Assembly: GCA_002104905.1 (NCBI GenBank)
Contig: MCFE01000525.1
Span: forward strand, 1 to 61,995
Direction: 5' to 3'
Length of the DNA stretch: 61,995 nucleotides
Source of the DNA: Basidiobolus meristosporus CBS 931.73
Lineage: Eukaryota; Basidiobolomycota; Basidiobolomycetes; Basidiobolales; Basidiobolaceae
Shown: positions 35,629 to 50,114 of the stretch, in pieces
How positions within the stretch are numbered: the first letter of the stretch is position 1
How the letters are laid out: every line of letters starts with the position of its first letter
Notes under the pieces: model-generated
Databases searched by the model: none
What the model saw: only the letters and a program-made list of their open reading frames with translations
What the model was told of the DNA's origin: nothing
Program-made: the position numbers and the translations under genes

Positions 35629-36707
35629 TTACTGCTGCTTTTCCATACTTCTGGGTTTGATCTTAATGGCCGGTCCCTCCCCCGGCTTACGGAAGTTATA
35701 CAGCACTTCGGTGCCCTGGTCGATTTTGGTGGCAAATCGAGCGGCGACATAGAAATAATCACTCAATCGGTTCAGATACTTGCTGACCACGGGGTCGGCA
35801 GATCCTGATTCTACCAAGGGGATAACTGTACGCTCAGCACGGCGAGCCACCTGGCAAAAATGTGTCATGAGCAGGGTGGAAACAAATATCTCCGAGATTG
35901 ATGATCACTTACCGCGCGACATTGATGTAGATGAACGGCGGTCTCGCTCCCCGATGGCAGAATGAACTGTCTTAGAGGTGGCAATAGCTGCCGACAATTC
36001 TGGTTAGTAACAAAAGATAGGAATTGATGAGGCGATATCTACACCAACCTCGTCAAGAGAGTCGATCCATAACTCTAGGTCGTCGACATAGCCTGTATCG
36101 AAATTTGTACGCTCTGAAACGCACAGCAAAATATGAATGATAGAGCTGGGTACTGAACTGTAGTGCGCACCTACCAATCTGTGTCTGGGAAGAACTATTA
36201 CGAGGTGTAGCAATGTTGGATCCGATTTCAAAAAGGCGGCATTGAATCTGGAAGCCTGAAGCATTAGCTGCCAAGTTGCAGTGCAACCCGTAACACGACG
36301 ATGTTTACCTCGGTCAACTGTTCAGTTAACACAGTGTTGCCGGATTTATTTGCGTAGAAGTAGGCAACTCTAGCAATTTTTCATCAGAAGAGCATCCTGT
36401 AAAGAAGGTATCTACCGTGATTCATACCCAATGAAGCAGCATAATTCATCAACAGTCCCCAAAGCATGGAAATATTCGCTTGTCTTTGGGGCGCGGTCAC
36501 CATTGTACAAAGAAGAGGTGCCTAACAACATGGTCTTTATCAGGAGGGCTTCTGGATGCTTGGTGAACATAGAAGCTTACCGTTGTCGCCGGTGCGTGTA
36601 TAGACTCTGGCTTTCTTGGGTCTTCTATTTAACGAGAGCACATGTTAGAAAGGATATATAATACACATGCAAATACCGCTGTTTACTTACTCCGCTTGGT
36701 CTTCCAT
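35629..36707 (-). CDS. MMAB: Cob(I)alamin adenosyltransferase (PduO/MMAB type)
   Basis: Adenosylates cob(I)alamin with ATP to make adenosylcobalamin, the cofactor of methylmalonyl-CoA mutase. Eight exons on the minus strand (36707-36691, 36624-36581, 36521-36416, 36369-36309, 36247-36175, 36113-36049, 35999-35913, 35850-35629) total 675 nt, giving 224 residues. Family motifs: YTRTGDNG followed by LYNGDRAPK (ATP loop), ALGTVDELC, IQCRLFEIGSNIATP, LELWIDSLDE, FILPSGSETAVHLHQCRA, RRAERTV and LNRLSDYFYVAARF, which carry the conserved Arg and Asn-Arg-Asp contacts. The predicted N-terminus (MEDQAERPKKARVY) does not look like a mitochondrial presequence, although this enzyme is normally mitochondrial; an upstream exon may be missing. 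Converges with PMT2, with 107 bp between the two stop codons. Confidence 0.93.
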
Positions 36708-37490
36708 TGTCACTCCACCTTTCTTGCTCAAGCCAACTCGAGCTTTTAAGCCGCATCAGAGAGAATAATCCAATTAGATCACGTGTGGAAAAATAAGGCA
36801 TTTAGGTGGAATAATACCCAGATCTTTATTTAAACCAGTTTCATCGCGAGCAGATGTGGAATCAACCATGGTGCTAGATGAATCTTACCATGATTGCTAG
36901 CCCAAACAGGATTAAATAGGGACGCAGCACAGATCGCGGTAATAGAAAGCGATAGCAATGAAAGGCATGGCATGGCATATGGTATATGGTATATATATAA
37001 CCCTAAGGATGGCAATGGACCAAAGTGGAAAATGAGCACTCACCTGCCCGCCTCAAGAACGCTGTACCTAGTATGAGATAGGAGAAATGCAAAGCGAGAA
37101 ACGCATACTTTTACCCAGAACGCAACCCGTACCTTCATAAAATATTCTAATGGTTTCTTTCTATTGTTTGTTTAAAAATAATATATGGTGCCTTAAGAGA
37201 AAACATGGGAACATCACCAAAGTGGCAGACGACAGAAGGGAAAATTATATCATGTAAGTGAAATTTAAGCGAAGAATGAATAAGCATCGTAGCGAATCGC
37301 GAAACATCCCAGCATTTTTGAACTCCGAAGTCGCGAGATCCATGATCAAGCAGGTGTGGTAGCTGTGTGGCAATATCATTACAAGTGAAAATAACGTTCC
37401 TACTTCCATTCTCGAAACATTTGGTCGTAGGAATTATAAAAGACAAAAAACAACACAATAGCGGCATGAATGGATGAACAACCAATTGCA
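36708..37490. other. Intergenic region, MMAB promoter and KH-gene 3' side
   Basis: About 780 bp with AT-rich runs (GGTATAT/TATATATA near 36980-37005). No coding frame I can support. Confidence 0.45.
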
Positions 37491-39671
37491 TTAATTGGAT
37501 TTTTCTTCAGCCGGCTGTTCTGAGTCACGCTCTTCGGGTTCGGCTTCATTTGATGCACCCGCATCGGCGGCATCCGTTGGTGCTTCCTGCGTGCCTTCTG
37601 GTTGTGCGCCTTCTTCGCCTTGTGGGTAGGCGTACCCTTGTTGTTGATAGTATTGTGCGTAGTACTGTTGATAAGCATCAGCATACTGGCCGTACTGCGC
37701 ATAATAGTTGGCATATTGCGATTGATCATATTCCTGGGACGGGGCAGCCGAAGCACCGTTCTCGGCGTTTTCTTCACCCTCTTGTCCAGAGCGTTCAGCA
37801 GTTGCGCCAGTGTAACCGGATTGATCGTATGCGGGGTAGCCCGGATATTGGGCAGCAGCAGCGCCGTCCTGGCCTTCTGCACCAGCACCAGCACCAGCTT
37901 GCTGTCCTGGATAGTAGCCGTAGCCACCTACAAATTTGTTAGTCTAAAACAATCAGTAGATTTGCAGTACTGTGGGATAAATACCAGCTGCTTGTCCATA
38001 ATTCTGATAATCGTAGTATCCATAGTTGTAACCAGCTTGGCTGCTAGAACTGTAGGGATCTTGGGTATAACTCTGGCTATAGTCATCAGATTTGTCGCCA
38101 TGGCGACCACCTTTGCGCTGTGGGGGGGGGGAGATTGGTATATCAATATATTGGACCTAACAAAGCTTCACCAGCAAAGACTTACATTGCCAGATGTTCT
38201 TTCGTAGATAAGCTGCTTGGCATATCCTACGGAATCAGGGGAGCCTGATATGAAGATGTTGCGCTCAGGTCCTGGAGCCCCACCAGTAACTTGCTCAATT
38301 TGAATCTTGGCGCCAGATTGCTGTTGAAGCATTTTGATCGTTTCACCACCTTATTTGCATCTTAGATAATGAACAACGGGAACGCGCGTAAACTCGAAAA
38401 TACCTTTGCCAATCAATAGGCCTACGGTGTCATTAGGGACTTGAATGGTCACATTCTCATAGTTTCCACCATATCCGCCAGCACCATAAGGGCCACCGAA
38501 GCCTTGGCCTCTCTAATAGTTGCATCCAATGAGTAAAGAAACCCTTAGACAGATAAAAACCAGTACATACACCACGGTAAGGATCACCGCTGATTACTTC
38601 TTCGATCAAGGCTCTGGCTCTTTCGATGGCGAGCTCGTCACCAATAACACTAACAGGTCGGTCGTGAGAGCTAGGATCTCTGGCAGAGTCGGGAGTAACG
38701 GTAATGCGAGCACCGCTTCGTTCTTGAAGCATTCTGATAGTTTCACCACCTTTGCCAATGACCAGGCCAACCTTGTTGTTTGGCACATTAATATATACAG
38801 TACTCTGACCGGGACCAGCACTGTGCCTGCTGCCATATCCACCTCCACCACCGGCCGCGCGGTTTGCTCTAGATTCCTCAATGGTTTGGAGAATCATATC
38901 CTTGGCTTTTTCGACGTCATCCGGCAACCCAATAATGGTAACCTTACGCTCCGGATCAGAAGGAGCGTGGTCTGCATTGCGAGAGGTTAGTATGAAGCTT
39001 CATAATTCATGGCATTCGATCAGAACCAGCAACACATACCTTGTGAGAATTGTACTTTGACCCCCTGTGCTCTTTCAATCCGTTTGAGAGATTCGCCTCC
39101 TCGGCCGATTACCAGTCCAACTACAGAGCTAGGGATACTAAACTCGATAGATTCGGTTCCACCACTAGGTCCATAGGAAGATCCCCCTCTTCTTTCTTCG
39201 CTACCTAAGCCATATCGCGGACGAGAATCTGGACAAAGTTGAGGAATAACAGTGGAGGAACATACACGAATGAGTAGGTGAGTAAGTAGTATTCATTATA
39301 AGGATACTGTCTGCTCTATCATAGGCTTGTCTTTTAGAATCGTGACCATAATCTCCATAATCTCTTCGATATTCGCCTCCATCGTAGTCACCTCCTCTAT
39401 TGTATCCATATTGTTCATGATCTTCATCATAACCGCGTTTGTTTGCAGAGCCATGATCTGAATCTAACATGTCATGGTGCGAGGTTTAGTAGAGGAACAG
39501 GAATACGAGCTCAACTGAAGATCCAACAAGGTTACCTTTTTTAGAAGAATCGGCACTAAGTTTGGCAGCAATAGCTTTCGCCTTCGCTAAAGCATCCGAG
39601 AAGTTGACCCCCGAATTCCCACCGCCTGAAAGGGCGCTCGGTGGTGGTACTGCGTTGTAATCTTCCGACAT
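37491..39671 (-). CDS. Triple KH-domain RNA/ssDNA-binding protein, FUBP/KSRP-like
   Basis: Eight exons on the minus strand (39671-39536, 39463-39308, 39228-39040, 38971-38571, 38512-38404, 38349-38186, 38117-37985, 37927-37491) total 1725 nt, giving 574 residues. The N-terminus has a FUBP-like start (MSEDYNAVPPPS, then DALAKAKAIAAKL) and an Arg/Gly/Tyr/Asp-rich linker. Three KH domains follow, each with an intact GXXG loop: VVGLVIGRGGESLKRI, KVGLVIGKGGETIRML and TVGLLIGKGGETIKML. The tail is rich in Gly, Tyr and Gln (YAQYGQYADAYQQYYAQYY), typical of a low-complexity, condensate-forming segment. Such proteins bind AU-rich or single-stranded nucleic acid to control transcription, splicing or mRNA stability; the target here is unknown. 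An ATG four codons upstream (39683) is an alternative start. Confidence 0.92.
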
Positions 39672-39800
39672 ATTGAGGACCAAGGGGACGTTTTGGTGTC
39701 AACCGTAATAAAAATGAGAGTCCGTATCGGATACCTTAATCAAAAAGTAGACATTTTTTTTTTCTTGGATATTTACATAAAGGGATATTTTAAACTTGGT

Positions 39801-40110
39801 CTACCCAGATATCAGCGAATCGACATGGTCACGTGATAAGTCGTCATCCTCGCGACCATCGCCCTTGTGGAAGACGTTCACGGTGGCATGCGAGCGGTGG
39901 TCGTTGAGGATACGATAGCTCACATTCCTATCGAGCAGAGGAGAAGCATTCCGAAGGGAAACAACAGGCAACGGCGGTTTGTATTTGCAGTGGATCTCGA
40001 GTGCATGTATGCAATGCGTCACCAATATTTCACACAAGCGATCGCGTACCTGCAGGTGTAGAATTTCCTCGGACGGCCATTGCGGGTAACCAAGGAAAGC
40101 GGTGTTTTGC
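39801..40110 (-). other. Unexplained open frame between the KH gene and the kinase
   Basis: A minus-strand frame stays open for about 100 codons from about 40110 down to a TAG at 39801. It reads protein-like (NTAFLGYPQWPSEEI, then DRLCEILVTHCIHALEIHC and VNVFHKGDGRED). It has no ATG of its own at the 5' end. A TGACTAAT branch-point-like sequence lies just upstream on the same strand, so it could be the last exon of a gene or the remnant of a lost one. I recognise no family. Confidence 0.3.
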
Positions 40111-40376
40111 GATGATTAGTCACATGAAATACTTAATTAATTTCAGTTCATTGATTGATTCGCCATCAGCGCTCTAACAATTACATGTCGGAGTGTAGCC
40201 CATATATCATTTTGTTTTTAATGTTCCAGCCGTATTTTAATGGTCAATATAAACAAAGCCATGATATATCAAGATAGGATGTCACAATCTCCATCGCTTC
40301 AATTTGTTTCTGTTTTGGTTTCTTACAATTCCTCCGTTTCTGTTGCTTCCTACGCTCGACCTTCTCACCATAAGCT

Positions 40377-43299
<2,923 letters not shown>

Positions 43300-43690
43300 T
43301 CAGCATGATGCCCCGCTTCTTATCGTTGTCTGCCACCAGCATCATTTCACACTTTTATAACTGGCTAGCCGCTTCACATACATACATGTCAACTATAGCC
43401 ATTTGATGCTGCTGTTAGAATATTTCATGGTTGTTCAGGGTGGATCGCGAGCATCCAGGATTCCTTCACAGCCGAGTTCCAGTGAAGAGAATATTTATTT
43501 CCATGTAAACATTTTTGCAATAAATCGATTGACCACACGCTCAGGAACTTTGCTGATTTCCCAAAATCACCCGGGAAAAATTTCGGTCGGAACCAAAACA
43601 ATCTCCATCTGATCTGGGAATTGGCCGCATTTTATCTTTGCTTCGGTTTCGCAGAGTAGTGCAGTGTTGCTGGAAGACAGACACCTAACC
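43300..43690. other. Intergenic region, kinase 3' side and Nup133 promoter
   Basis: 391 bp without a supported gene. An AATAAA-like signal is at about 43519-43524. Both neighbours are on the plus strand. Confidence 0.4.
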
Positions 43691-46600
43691 ATGTTCACGA
43701 CACCTCGCACGACCCTTAGTAAGAGATCTCTCCGTGCTCCACCGGAGAATCCGATCGGTCGAAGCATATTCTCAACCACCACCCGTTCCTCTCAAAATCC
43801 ATACACCAAACCTACCGCCAACAATCCAAATGAAACAGAGGTCAAGCCTAGATCCTCTAAGGGAACTGCTCCACAACGCGTTAAAAAATCCCTTCGCACA
43901 CTTGAGATCGAGAAACCCTTGGTGGACGCTCTGTTGACAGAAAGCGCTCAGAAGACTCCCCAGGTTCTCTTGAAGAGCGACAAACATGCAGTGTCTGTAT
44001 TGGGGGTGCTCCCAGCCGAGATTGCTGGATTATTTTCAGGTAAGAGCTTGTTTTTGATTCGGACGCGTGACTTTCGATTAAGCCAGGTGATGGATTCAAT
44101 AGGAGAGGGGTGTCCACTGGAGTGCTTTTACGGCTCCCTGGATGTCAACTCTGGCTACGCCATTGTGATCACGCTGACCGATTGTTACGTTTGGTCGTAT
44201 AAGCAGGTAGGTGAAATCCTTGGAAACCCCGCGGTTCGGACCTAACCTCAATCTTCTCCCAGAAATCTTCCCCCACCATATATACTTTCCAAATGCCCAA
44301 GCTCAACTTCTCCTCACAATTCCTGTCGACCAACGAGATCATTAGAAATCTGCCCTTCGTCAGCATTGTCCCCGTAGCAGGCTCCAAAGAGGTGGGCATC
44401 CTCGCTTGTTCCCCCGAAGGGGAGTTTAGATATTGGGAGTCGATCAGCTACGGGCTCGCCAGTTCCCAAAAGCACAGGAGTATGCGAATTTACTTGGCGG
44501 AGCATGAGCGAGGAACGTGCTTGGCCAACTGCGAGGTAAGTGTCTACGCGCAGGATACAAAGGTCCCATGATTGACACTTTCCCCATCAGCCGGCCGGAT
44601 TTGTGTTCGGCACTAGCGCATCGAATTTGTACCGTATCTCTCTGACCAATTCAAATGGACAGCCTGCATTGTCCTACTCCCCCTTATCTCGCCCACTCGG
44701 TGTGTTTGCGCGCATGGGGTCATTGCTGGGCTATAATGGAGGCGGCGAGTCCACCTCCACCGATCCCTCCTCAGAGATCGTGTCGGTGTGTGCTGGCGCC
44801 AGCCCTGAAGGCAGACATTCCAGGTAGAGGTCGCTTTTCTGAGCTCTCACGTAGTCTAGTTGATAATAACCATATCTCGTCGAGCAGAGACATCTATGTT
44901 CTCACCAACCAGCATCTACAGAAGTGGACCATCTCCAAGGCATATCCGGAAAAGGTAAGTGTTTCCGAGGGCTCGCGGGGATACCAGAGGTTTAACGAGA
45001 CCCAAATTCCAAGGATATCACGGAGCGGGATGTGTTGAAAGATATCTCGGCAATGCTCGACTCCCACCCCATGTTCGCGCAAGCCTCAGACTTGGTGGTG
45101 GATTTGCTGGATGTCCAGTATTCCAGGTAGGTCCATCCCAATACCTTGCCTTGCTTTCGTGACGCGCCATTCATTTCGGAGATCTAGGGAGGATGGAGTG
45201 ATCGTCCTTGTTTCGCTCACCATCGACCAGGAAACCGTATCTATGTTCGGACTGTTCTCGTTCGAGCTTGACGGCACCTCCAACCAATTTGTCCTGACCA
45301 GCCAAAAGTTCTTGAAGCACAAGAACACGCTCTTTGCCGGGGTGACCTCCAAGCCTCGCCTAGCATTGTCAAATGGCGGACCGGCCGCGTTCATTCTCTT
45401 ACCTGAGTGCATTGTTGCCACCACCATACTGAACGCCGATTTCGAGGAAATCATACCTTTAAGAAACGCCTCCACGGATCGTATCATCGGGTTTGGGTTC
45501 GACGATACCAAATTATGGAGCAGAGAAAGAGCCGCTAGTGGCAACGTCCTCGCGCTTTGCACACAAAGTGGGATCCTGGATGTTTCGCTGGATATGGAGA
45601 AGATTGGTGAAATGGAGGAGCATGACGTGCCAGTCAAGAAGGAGGTGGAGTTGTCGGACGAGCAAAAGAAGCAGGCGCACCATGTTAAGAGTAAATTGGA
45701 ACAGGCGGTGTTTTTTGGAAGCCACGAAGAGAACCCGCTTTTGTTCAATCTCTCGCGGGACGCTGACCTGGGCCTTGACAAGGCCGCGGTGAAGCTCAGC
45801 GAGGAGATCCTCCAATCCAAGTCCAAGTACATCCCCGCCATTATGGAGGTTAAGATGCAGTTGCAGGAGAGATTCAACCGTCTGAACAACATTATTCAAT
45901 TCATTCGTGAGAGCAATCTTCTGCACAAGCTTTCCATCTCCGCCAGGTATAAGCTGTGCTGGAATTGTGAGAAAATGGCCTCTGCATTGGACCTATGGTA
46001 CTATCAAAACACACTGCTTAGCCGTGGACAGAGGCAGCCACATACCCTACTTCTCACCAAAGCCATCGAATCCTGCCTCCGCTCCCTTGGTGCACCAAGC
46101 CAGGAGGATGCGACACGAACCTTCTTCCGATTCCACACTTCCGAGATCGGGCTTCTTCCACAGCACATCAGTGAACTGCTTCGTCGTCTGAAGGTCGAGC
46201 AATCCGGAGAGAGAAACCTCTTGACCCATGAGGCAAACAAGATCTTCCTTTGTATATTCAAGTCAGCCTATGCCTACCGAAGAGACCACTCGGACGCCTA
46301 CGGATTATGCGAGCGCGCCCATGAGGAATCGTGGACCAGCAAGAACGCCTACCTCGATATAATCTACGCACAATATCAACTCACTGAGAAGGCCATCAAG
46401 GAGTTCAATCGGGATTTCGGAGCTGGTCAGCCCGACCACTTTGACATGAATGTTGACGGTGAGATTGATGCAACTGAATCGTCCCATGCGTTGTTGAAGT
46501 CCTTGAAGGATCAGCTTTGCGAGCTGGCCGATGTCTTGTTCCAGGTGTTCACGGAGCGTATCGACTATCTCAAAGGGTAAATTCCTGTAGAAGCCAAGTA

Positions 46601-48204
46601 GTGCGAGGCAAGTAATAACTTCTTTTATTGTAGCAAAAACGACGCACCCGCCCTCGCTGCAGCCCAGGAAAAATATGAGACTGTGCGCCCTAAGGTTACC
46701 CTTCCTTTAGGTAAATGAGCTGCCTAGCATCATCCTCGGGGTTTGTTGTACTCACCAGCCTTCTACTCTCAAGTATCTATGGATCGAACGGAGGTTGCTT
46801 TCCAATTGGCCGAACGCTACCAGGACTACAAGACCCTTGTTCTGCTGAGTGTTAATCTTGGGGAAGAGTCCCAGGCGAGAATCGACTACTACATCAATTT
46901 GTTCAAAGAGCCCTTTGCGTATGAGCTGTACTCCTACTACCTCGAGAACGGCCAGCTTTACCAGCTCATGAACCAGAAAGACTTCTACAGCGGGGCGCTC
47001 CACGAGTTTTTGGAAAACGGCGGACACACCCACATCTCCTGGCTTCACGACATCCATATCGGAAGATACACTCAAGCTTCCAGCAAGCTCCTTCAGGAAA
47101 CTGTCGGGGAGAAAGAGAACCTACAGAAGAAGGTAATTGACCCCATCCCCAGCCATACGCCTCGAGAATGCTAACTGATTTGCACCTAGACAATGCTCAG
47201 CCTGGCCAAACTATCATATCTAGCCTCTGTGGATTCAACCAACCTGGACTCGGAACAGGTCCAGGGATCGCTTGAACGTAAGCCACATCACTAAGACGAC
47301 ATCCCTTTGAATTCAACTAACAAGGCTGCCGTATCTCTAGAAATTGACGATACACTCGACCTGGTTACGGTTCACGAGGTTCTTCAAGAGTCGTACCACA
47401 GCATTTTGGAGAGCATGGACAAGGTCCCCAAGAAGATAGACGACAGAATCCTCAGCATCTCCGCTATCAACACTGGCGATCTCCGCGAAGCCAAGCCGGC
47501 GATGGAGCAGCAGTATCGACAATTGGTCAAGAAGATCATGGACGGTCAAGTCTTGGACTCGGAGTCACTGATCGATGTTTTGACTTTACCCCAGAACCTG
47601 GATAACCAGGTGGACAATTACAGAATTGCTCTGGGTGTCTACCGAAGAGCCAAGGACATCCCACAAGATAGAGCGGAGTACGTGCTCCGCACCATTTGGA
47701 GAAGAGTAATCCTTCGAGACAGGTAATGCAATAAGCTGATTGGTGCGGCCATTGGATGTCACTAACGTCCTGCCTAAGCTGGGAATACATCCACAAGCTG
47801 TCTGCGCACGCCGGTGACGATGAGCTCCTCGCCGCACTCAAGGACACGGCCTTGTATTGCACATTGGTGGCTGCCCATGATGGAGGTAAGCGGGCGAAAT
47901 CAACCACAAGCCGACCTCGACTAACTTCCTGCCCTTTGCAGAGTATCCCGCGGACATGTATCTTCAGCCAGCAGAAACCCACTTCCACACCTCCAAAGAG
48001 GACCTGATCGCCAGGTTTGTCGGGATGTTGGAGCACCAGGTGGAGCTGCTGATTCAGGATTACCAAGCAGAAAACCGCCAGCTGGACACTAGCATCACGC
48101 AACATAACCTGCTCGGGTTCTACAATGAGATCGTCCGATTAATCCAGACCGAGATGGCGAGCGACAAGTCCGCGGATATGGACATGGATATAGAAACAGA
48201 TTAG
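43691..48204 (+). CDS. NUP133: Nucleoporin Nup133, Y-complex scaffold
   Basis: Structural component of the Nup107-160/Nup84 (Y) complex of the nuclear pore. Twelve exons (43691-44206, 44263-44535, 44591-44823, 44888-44954, 45014-45126, 45188-46576, 46634-46710, 46759-47132, 47190-47277, 47341-47722, 47779-47885, 47942-48204) total 3882 nt, giving 1293 residues, slightly longer than the usual ~1150. A disordered, basic, Ser/Thr-rich N-terminus (about 1-70) precedes a predicted beta-propeller (about 75-480, with CYVWSYKQ and VLTNQHLQKWTI strands). A long alpha-helical stack follows to the end (YKLCWNCEKMASALDLWYY, AYRRDHSDAYGLC, FQLAERYQDYKTLV), matching the Nup133 N- and C-domain order. It ends in an acidic DMDMDIETD tail. 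Start chosen as the first ATG giving the TP-rich N-terminus. Confidence 0.93.
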
Positions 48205-48291
48205 GCACTCACCCACTCTCTCGACGCTTTATTAGTATAGTATTATCGGCACTCACCCTCTCTCTCGACGCTCTATTAGTATAGTATTATC
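48204..48291. repeat. 44-bp tandem duplication just after the Nup133 stop
   Basis: Two adjacent copies (48204-48247, 48248-48291) of a unit beginning GGCACTCACCC and ending AGTATAGTATTATC. They differ at only two positions, so this is a recent duplication in the 3' untranslated region. Confidence 0.85.
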
Positions 48292-48540
48292 GTATAATGA
48301 GGTTTTTACCGCCCCCAGACTTTTCCCTGACTTTTCACTGTAGAATTTGCTGTGCAGTGTCTTTATGTATGTTCCAGATCACATAGAAATCAATTCTCCC
48401 GGAAGATGCGGTTAGAAATAAATCACATTCAAACGGGCAAGGCAGTTGGGCCAAAGTTTGGTAGAAAAAAAATTCGATGAAATTCTCTATAAGGGTGGGC
48501 GTGGAGTTCGCTGGCCGATGCATAGAACATACACCACCAA

Positions 48541-50114
48541 ATGCCCAGAGACGAAATCCCCTCGGAGCCTGACTCGCTTCAAGAGGCCGTTTCCTCCGAT
48601 TCGGAGGAGTCTGTCGCGAACTCCGACGAGTTCCTAACTGACAGTGAAGAGAATCAGGCAGAAACCAGCTACCCCCAGATCGATCCCGAGAAACAATAGG
48701 AGTTGAGAAAACGGATTCTCAGCATAACAAGCGATCCAAGCATCCCCGCCCCCCTGAAAGCTACCAAGATACAGGTGAGTCTTTCGCCCGCTCCAAACAA
48801 CCTCCTCCGGTGTTTTTCAGAACTCGCCTCGCTTCTCTCGTGGAAGCGGGTAGATGGGAAAAGGCAAACGGCAGGAGACGATCGGTTTCTTGGTCGCTGA
48901 CTTGTGTCAAATATCATAGGAACTCATGACCTCGGAATGGAAGAAGAAGCAGCCAGTTCGGGCCAAGCGAAAGCTGGAGAACGAATTGTCGGAGGAAGAC
49001 CTTCGAACAACCTACCACGTACGTACCCGTACCCCGGCTGCACCCGTCTACGAGTGCGGTGCTAACGTTTCCACACAGAACGAAGAGAAGTCTATCCTGG
49101 GATGTAAACACTATCGAAGAAGCAACAAACTCAAGGCCAACTGTTGCGGCGGCTGGTTCACCTGCCGGTTTTGTCATGATGAGGCATCGGATCATCAGAT
49201 AGTCAGGTAACGGTGGAGTAAGATACCCAGCAGACATCGCCCGCTAAACAACGTTCCCTTAGAAACGAAACGAAGGTCATGATGTGTATGTACTGCCAGG
49301 CCGTGCAACCAGCCGCAAAGCGCTGCGCAAACGAGAGCTGTGGCAAGGAGATGGCGCGATACTTTTGCCCGCAATGTGTCCTCTGGGATGACACACCAGC
49401 CAAAAGTATATACCATTGCTCGGACTGCGGGATCTGCAGAGTGGGCGAGGGGCTAGATATCGACTACTTCCACTGCGACAAATGCAACGTTTGTATGGCC
49501 ATAGAGCTGAAGAATCAGCACAAATGTATCGAGAGAAACCTGGAAAGCGACTGCCCCATCTGTGGCGAATATATGTTTACTTCGACAACCACCGTCATAT
49601 TCATGGTAGGGATCAATCAATGAATTGCCCCGGCCCAGTGCTAACCCCCAGTGCTAACCTATTGTCAAAGCCTTGTGGCCATTGCATACATTACGCGTGC
49701 CATCGCAAGTATATCCGAACGTCCTACCAGTGCCCCACCTGCCTCAAGTCGCTTGGGGACATGACCCAGTACTTTCAAAGCCTAGATGCCCTGATGGAGT
49801 CCCAGCAGATGCCGCCGCAATACGAGAACGACCGCTCGGTCATTCTATGCAACGACTGTGAGCAGAAGAGCATCGCCAAGTACCACTTCCTGTATCACAA
49901 ATGTGTTTGCTGCAAATCATACAACACCAAGACCATCAAAGTGCTGAAAAACGAAGAGGAGCCGAAGCTCACCGCTGGCGCCGTGTTCAACGCAGACGGC
50001 ACGGTGACTCTACCTGCGAACAGTCATCCTATCCACGCTGCTCCCAACGAAAATGAAATGGATTTGGCCTATGGAGACGGGGTGGAGCCGGAGTCTGAGC
50101 AAGGGCGCCCTTAA
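48541..50114 (+). CDS. CHY and RING zinc-finger E3 ubiquitin ligase, RCHY1/Pirh2-like, with an in-frame TAG
   Basis: Five exons (48541-48774, 48920-49018, 49079-49206, 49263-49605, 49671-50114). Order: acidic N-terminus, CHY zinc finger (CKHYRRSNKLKANCC, then CRFCHDEASDH, CMYCQ and FCPQCVLWDD), CTCHY finger (HCSDCGICR, then HCDKCNVC), RING (CPICGEYMF, then PCGHCIHYACH, CPTC) and a C-terminal zinc ribbon (LCNDCEQKS, CVCCKSYNT). This is the RCHY1 order; such enzymes transfer ubiquitin from E2 to substrates. Odd: exon 1 holds an in-frame TAG at 48697-48699, between two conserved-looking segments. Either a short intron ending in that TAG is spliced out (no good donor), or translation starts at the internal ATG (48926), which keeps all zinc domains, or the gene is newly broken. 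Confidence 0.85.

Noticed and set aside
37400-38207. Open frames of 175 codons (minus) and 201 codons (plus) at the KH gene
   Set aside because: They are other-frame readings of the Tyr/Gln-rich tail exon. The frame that joins the KH exons is a different one and ends at 37491.
45086-45892. Minus-strand open frame of 268 codons across Nup133
   Set aside because: Antisense of the large Nup133 exon; Ser/Leu-rich shadow translation.
48541-48774. Idea that TAG is reassigned to an amino acid in this organism
   Set aside because: TAG is the natural terminator of Nup133, the kinase and the FAR1 gene at sites where the family proteins end, so it is a standard stop here.
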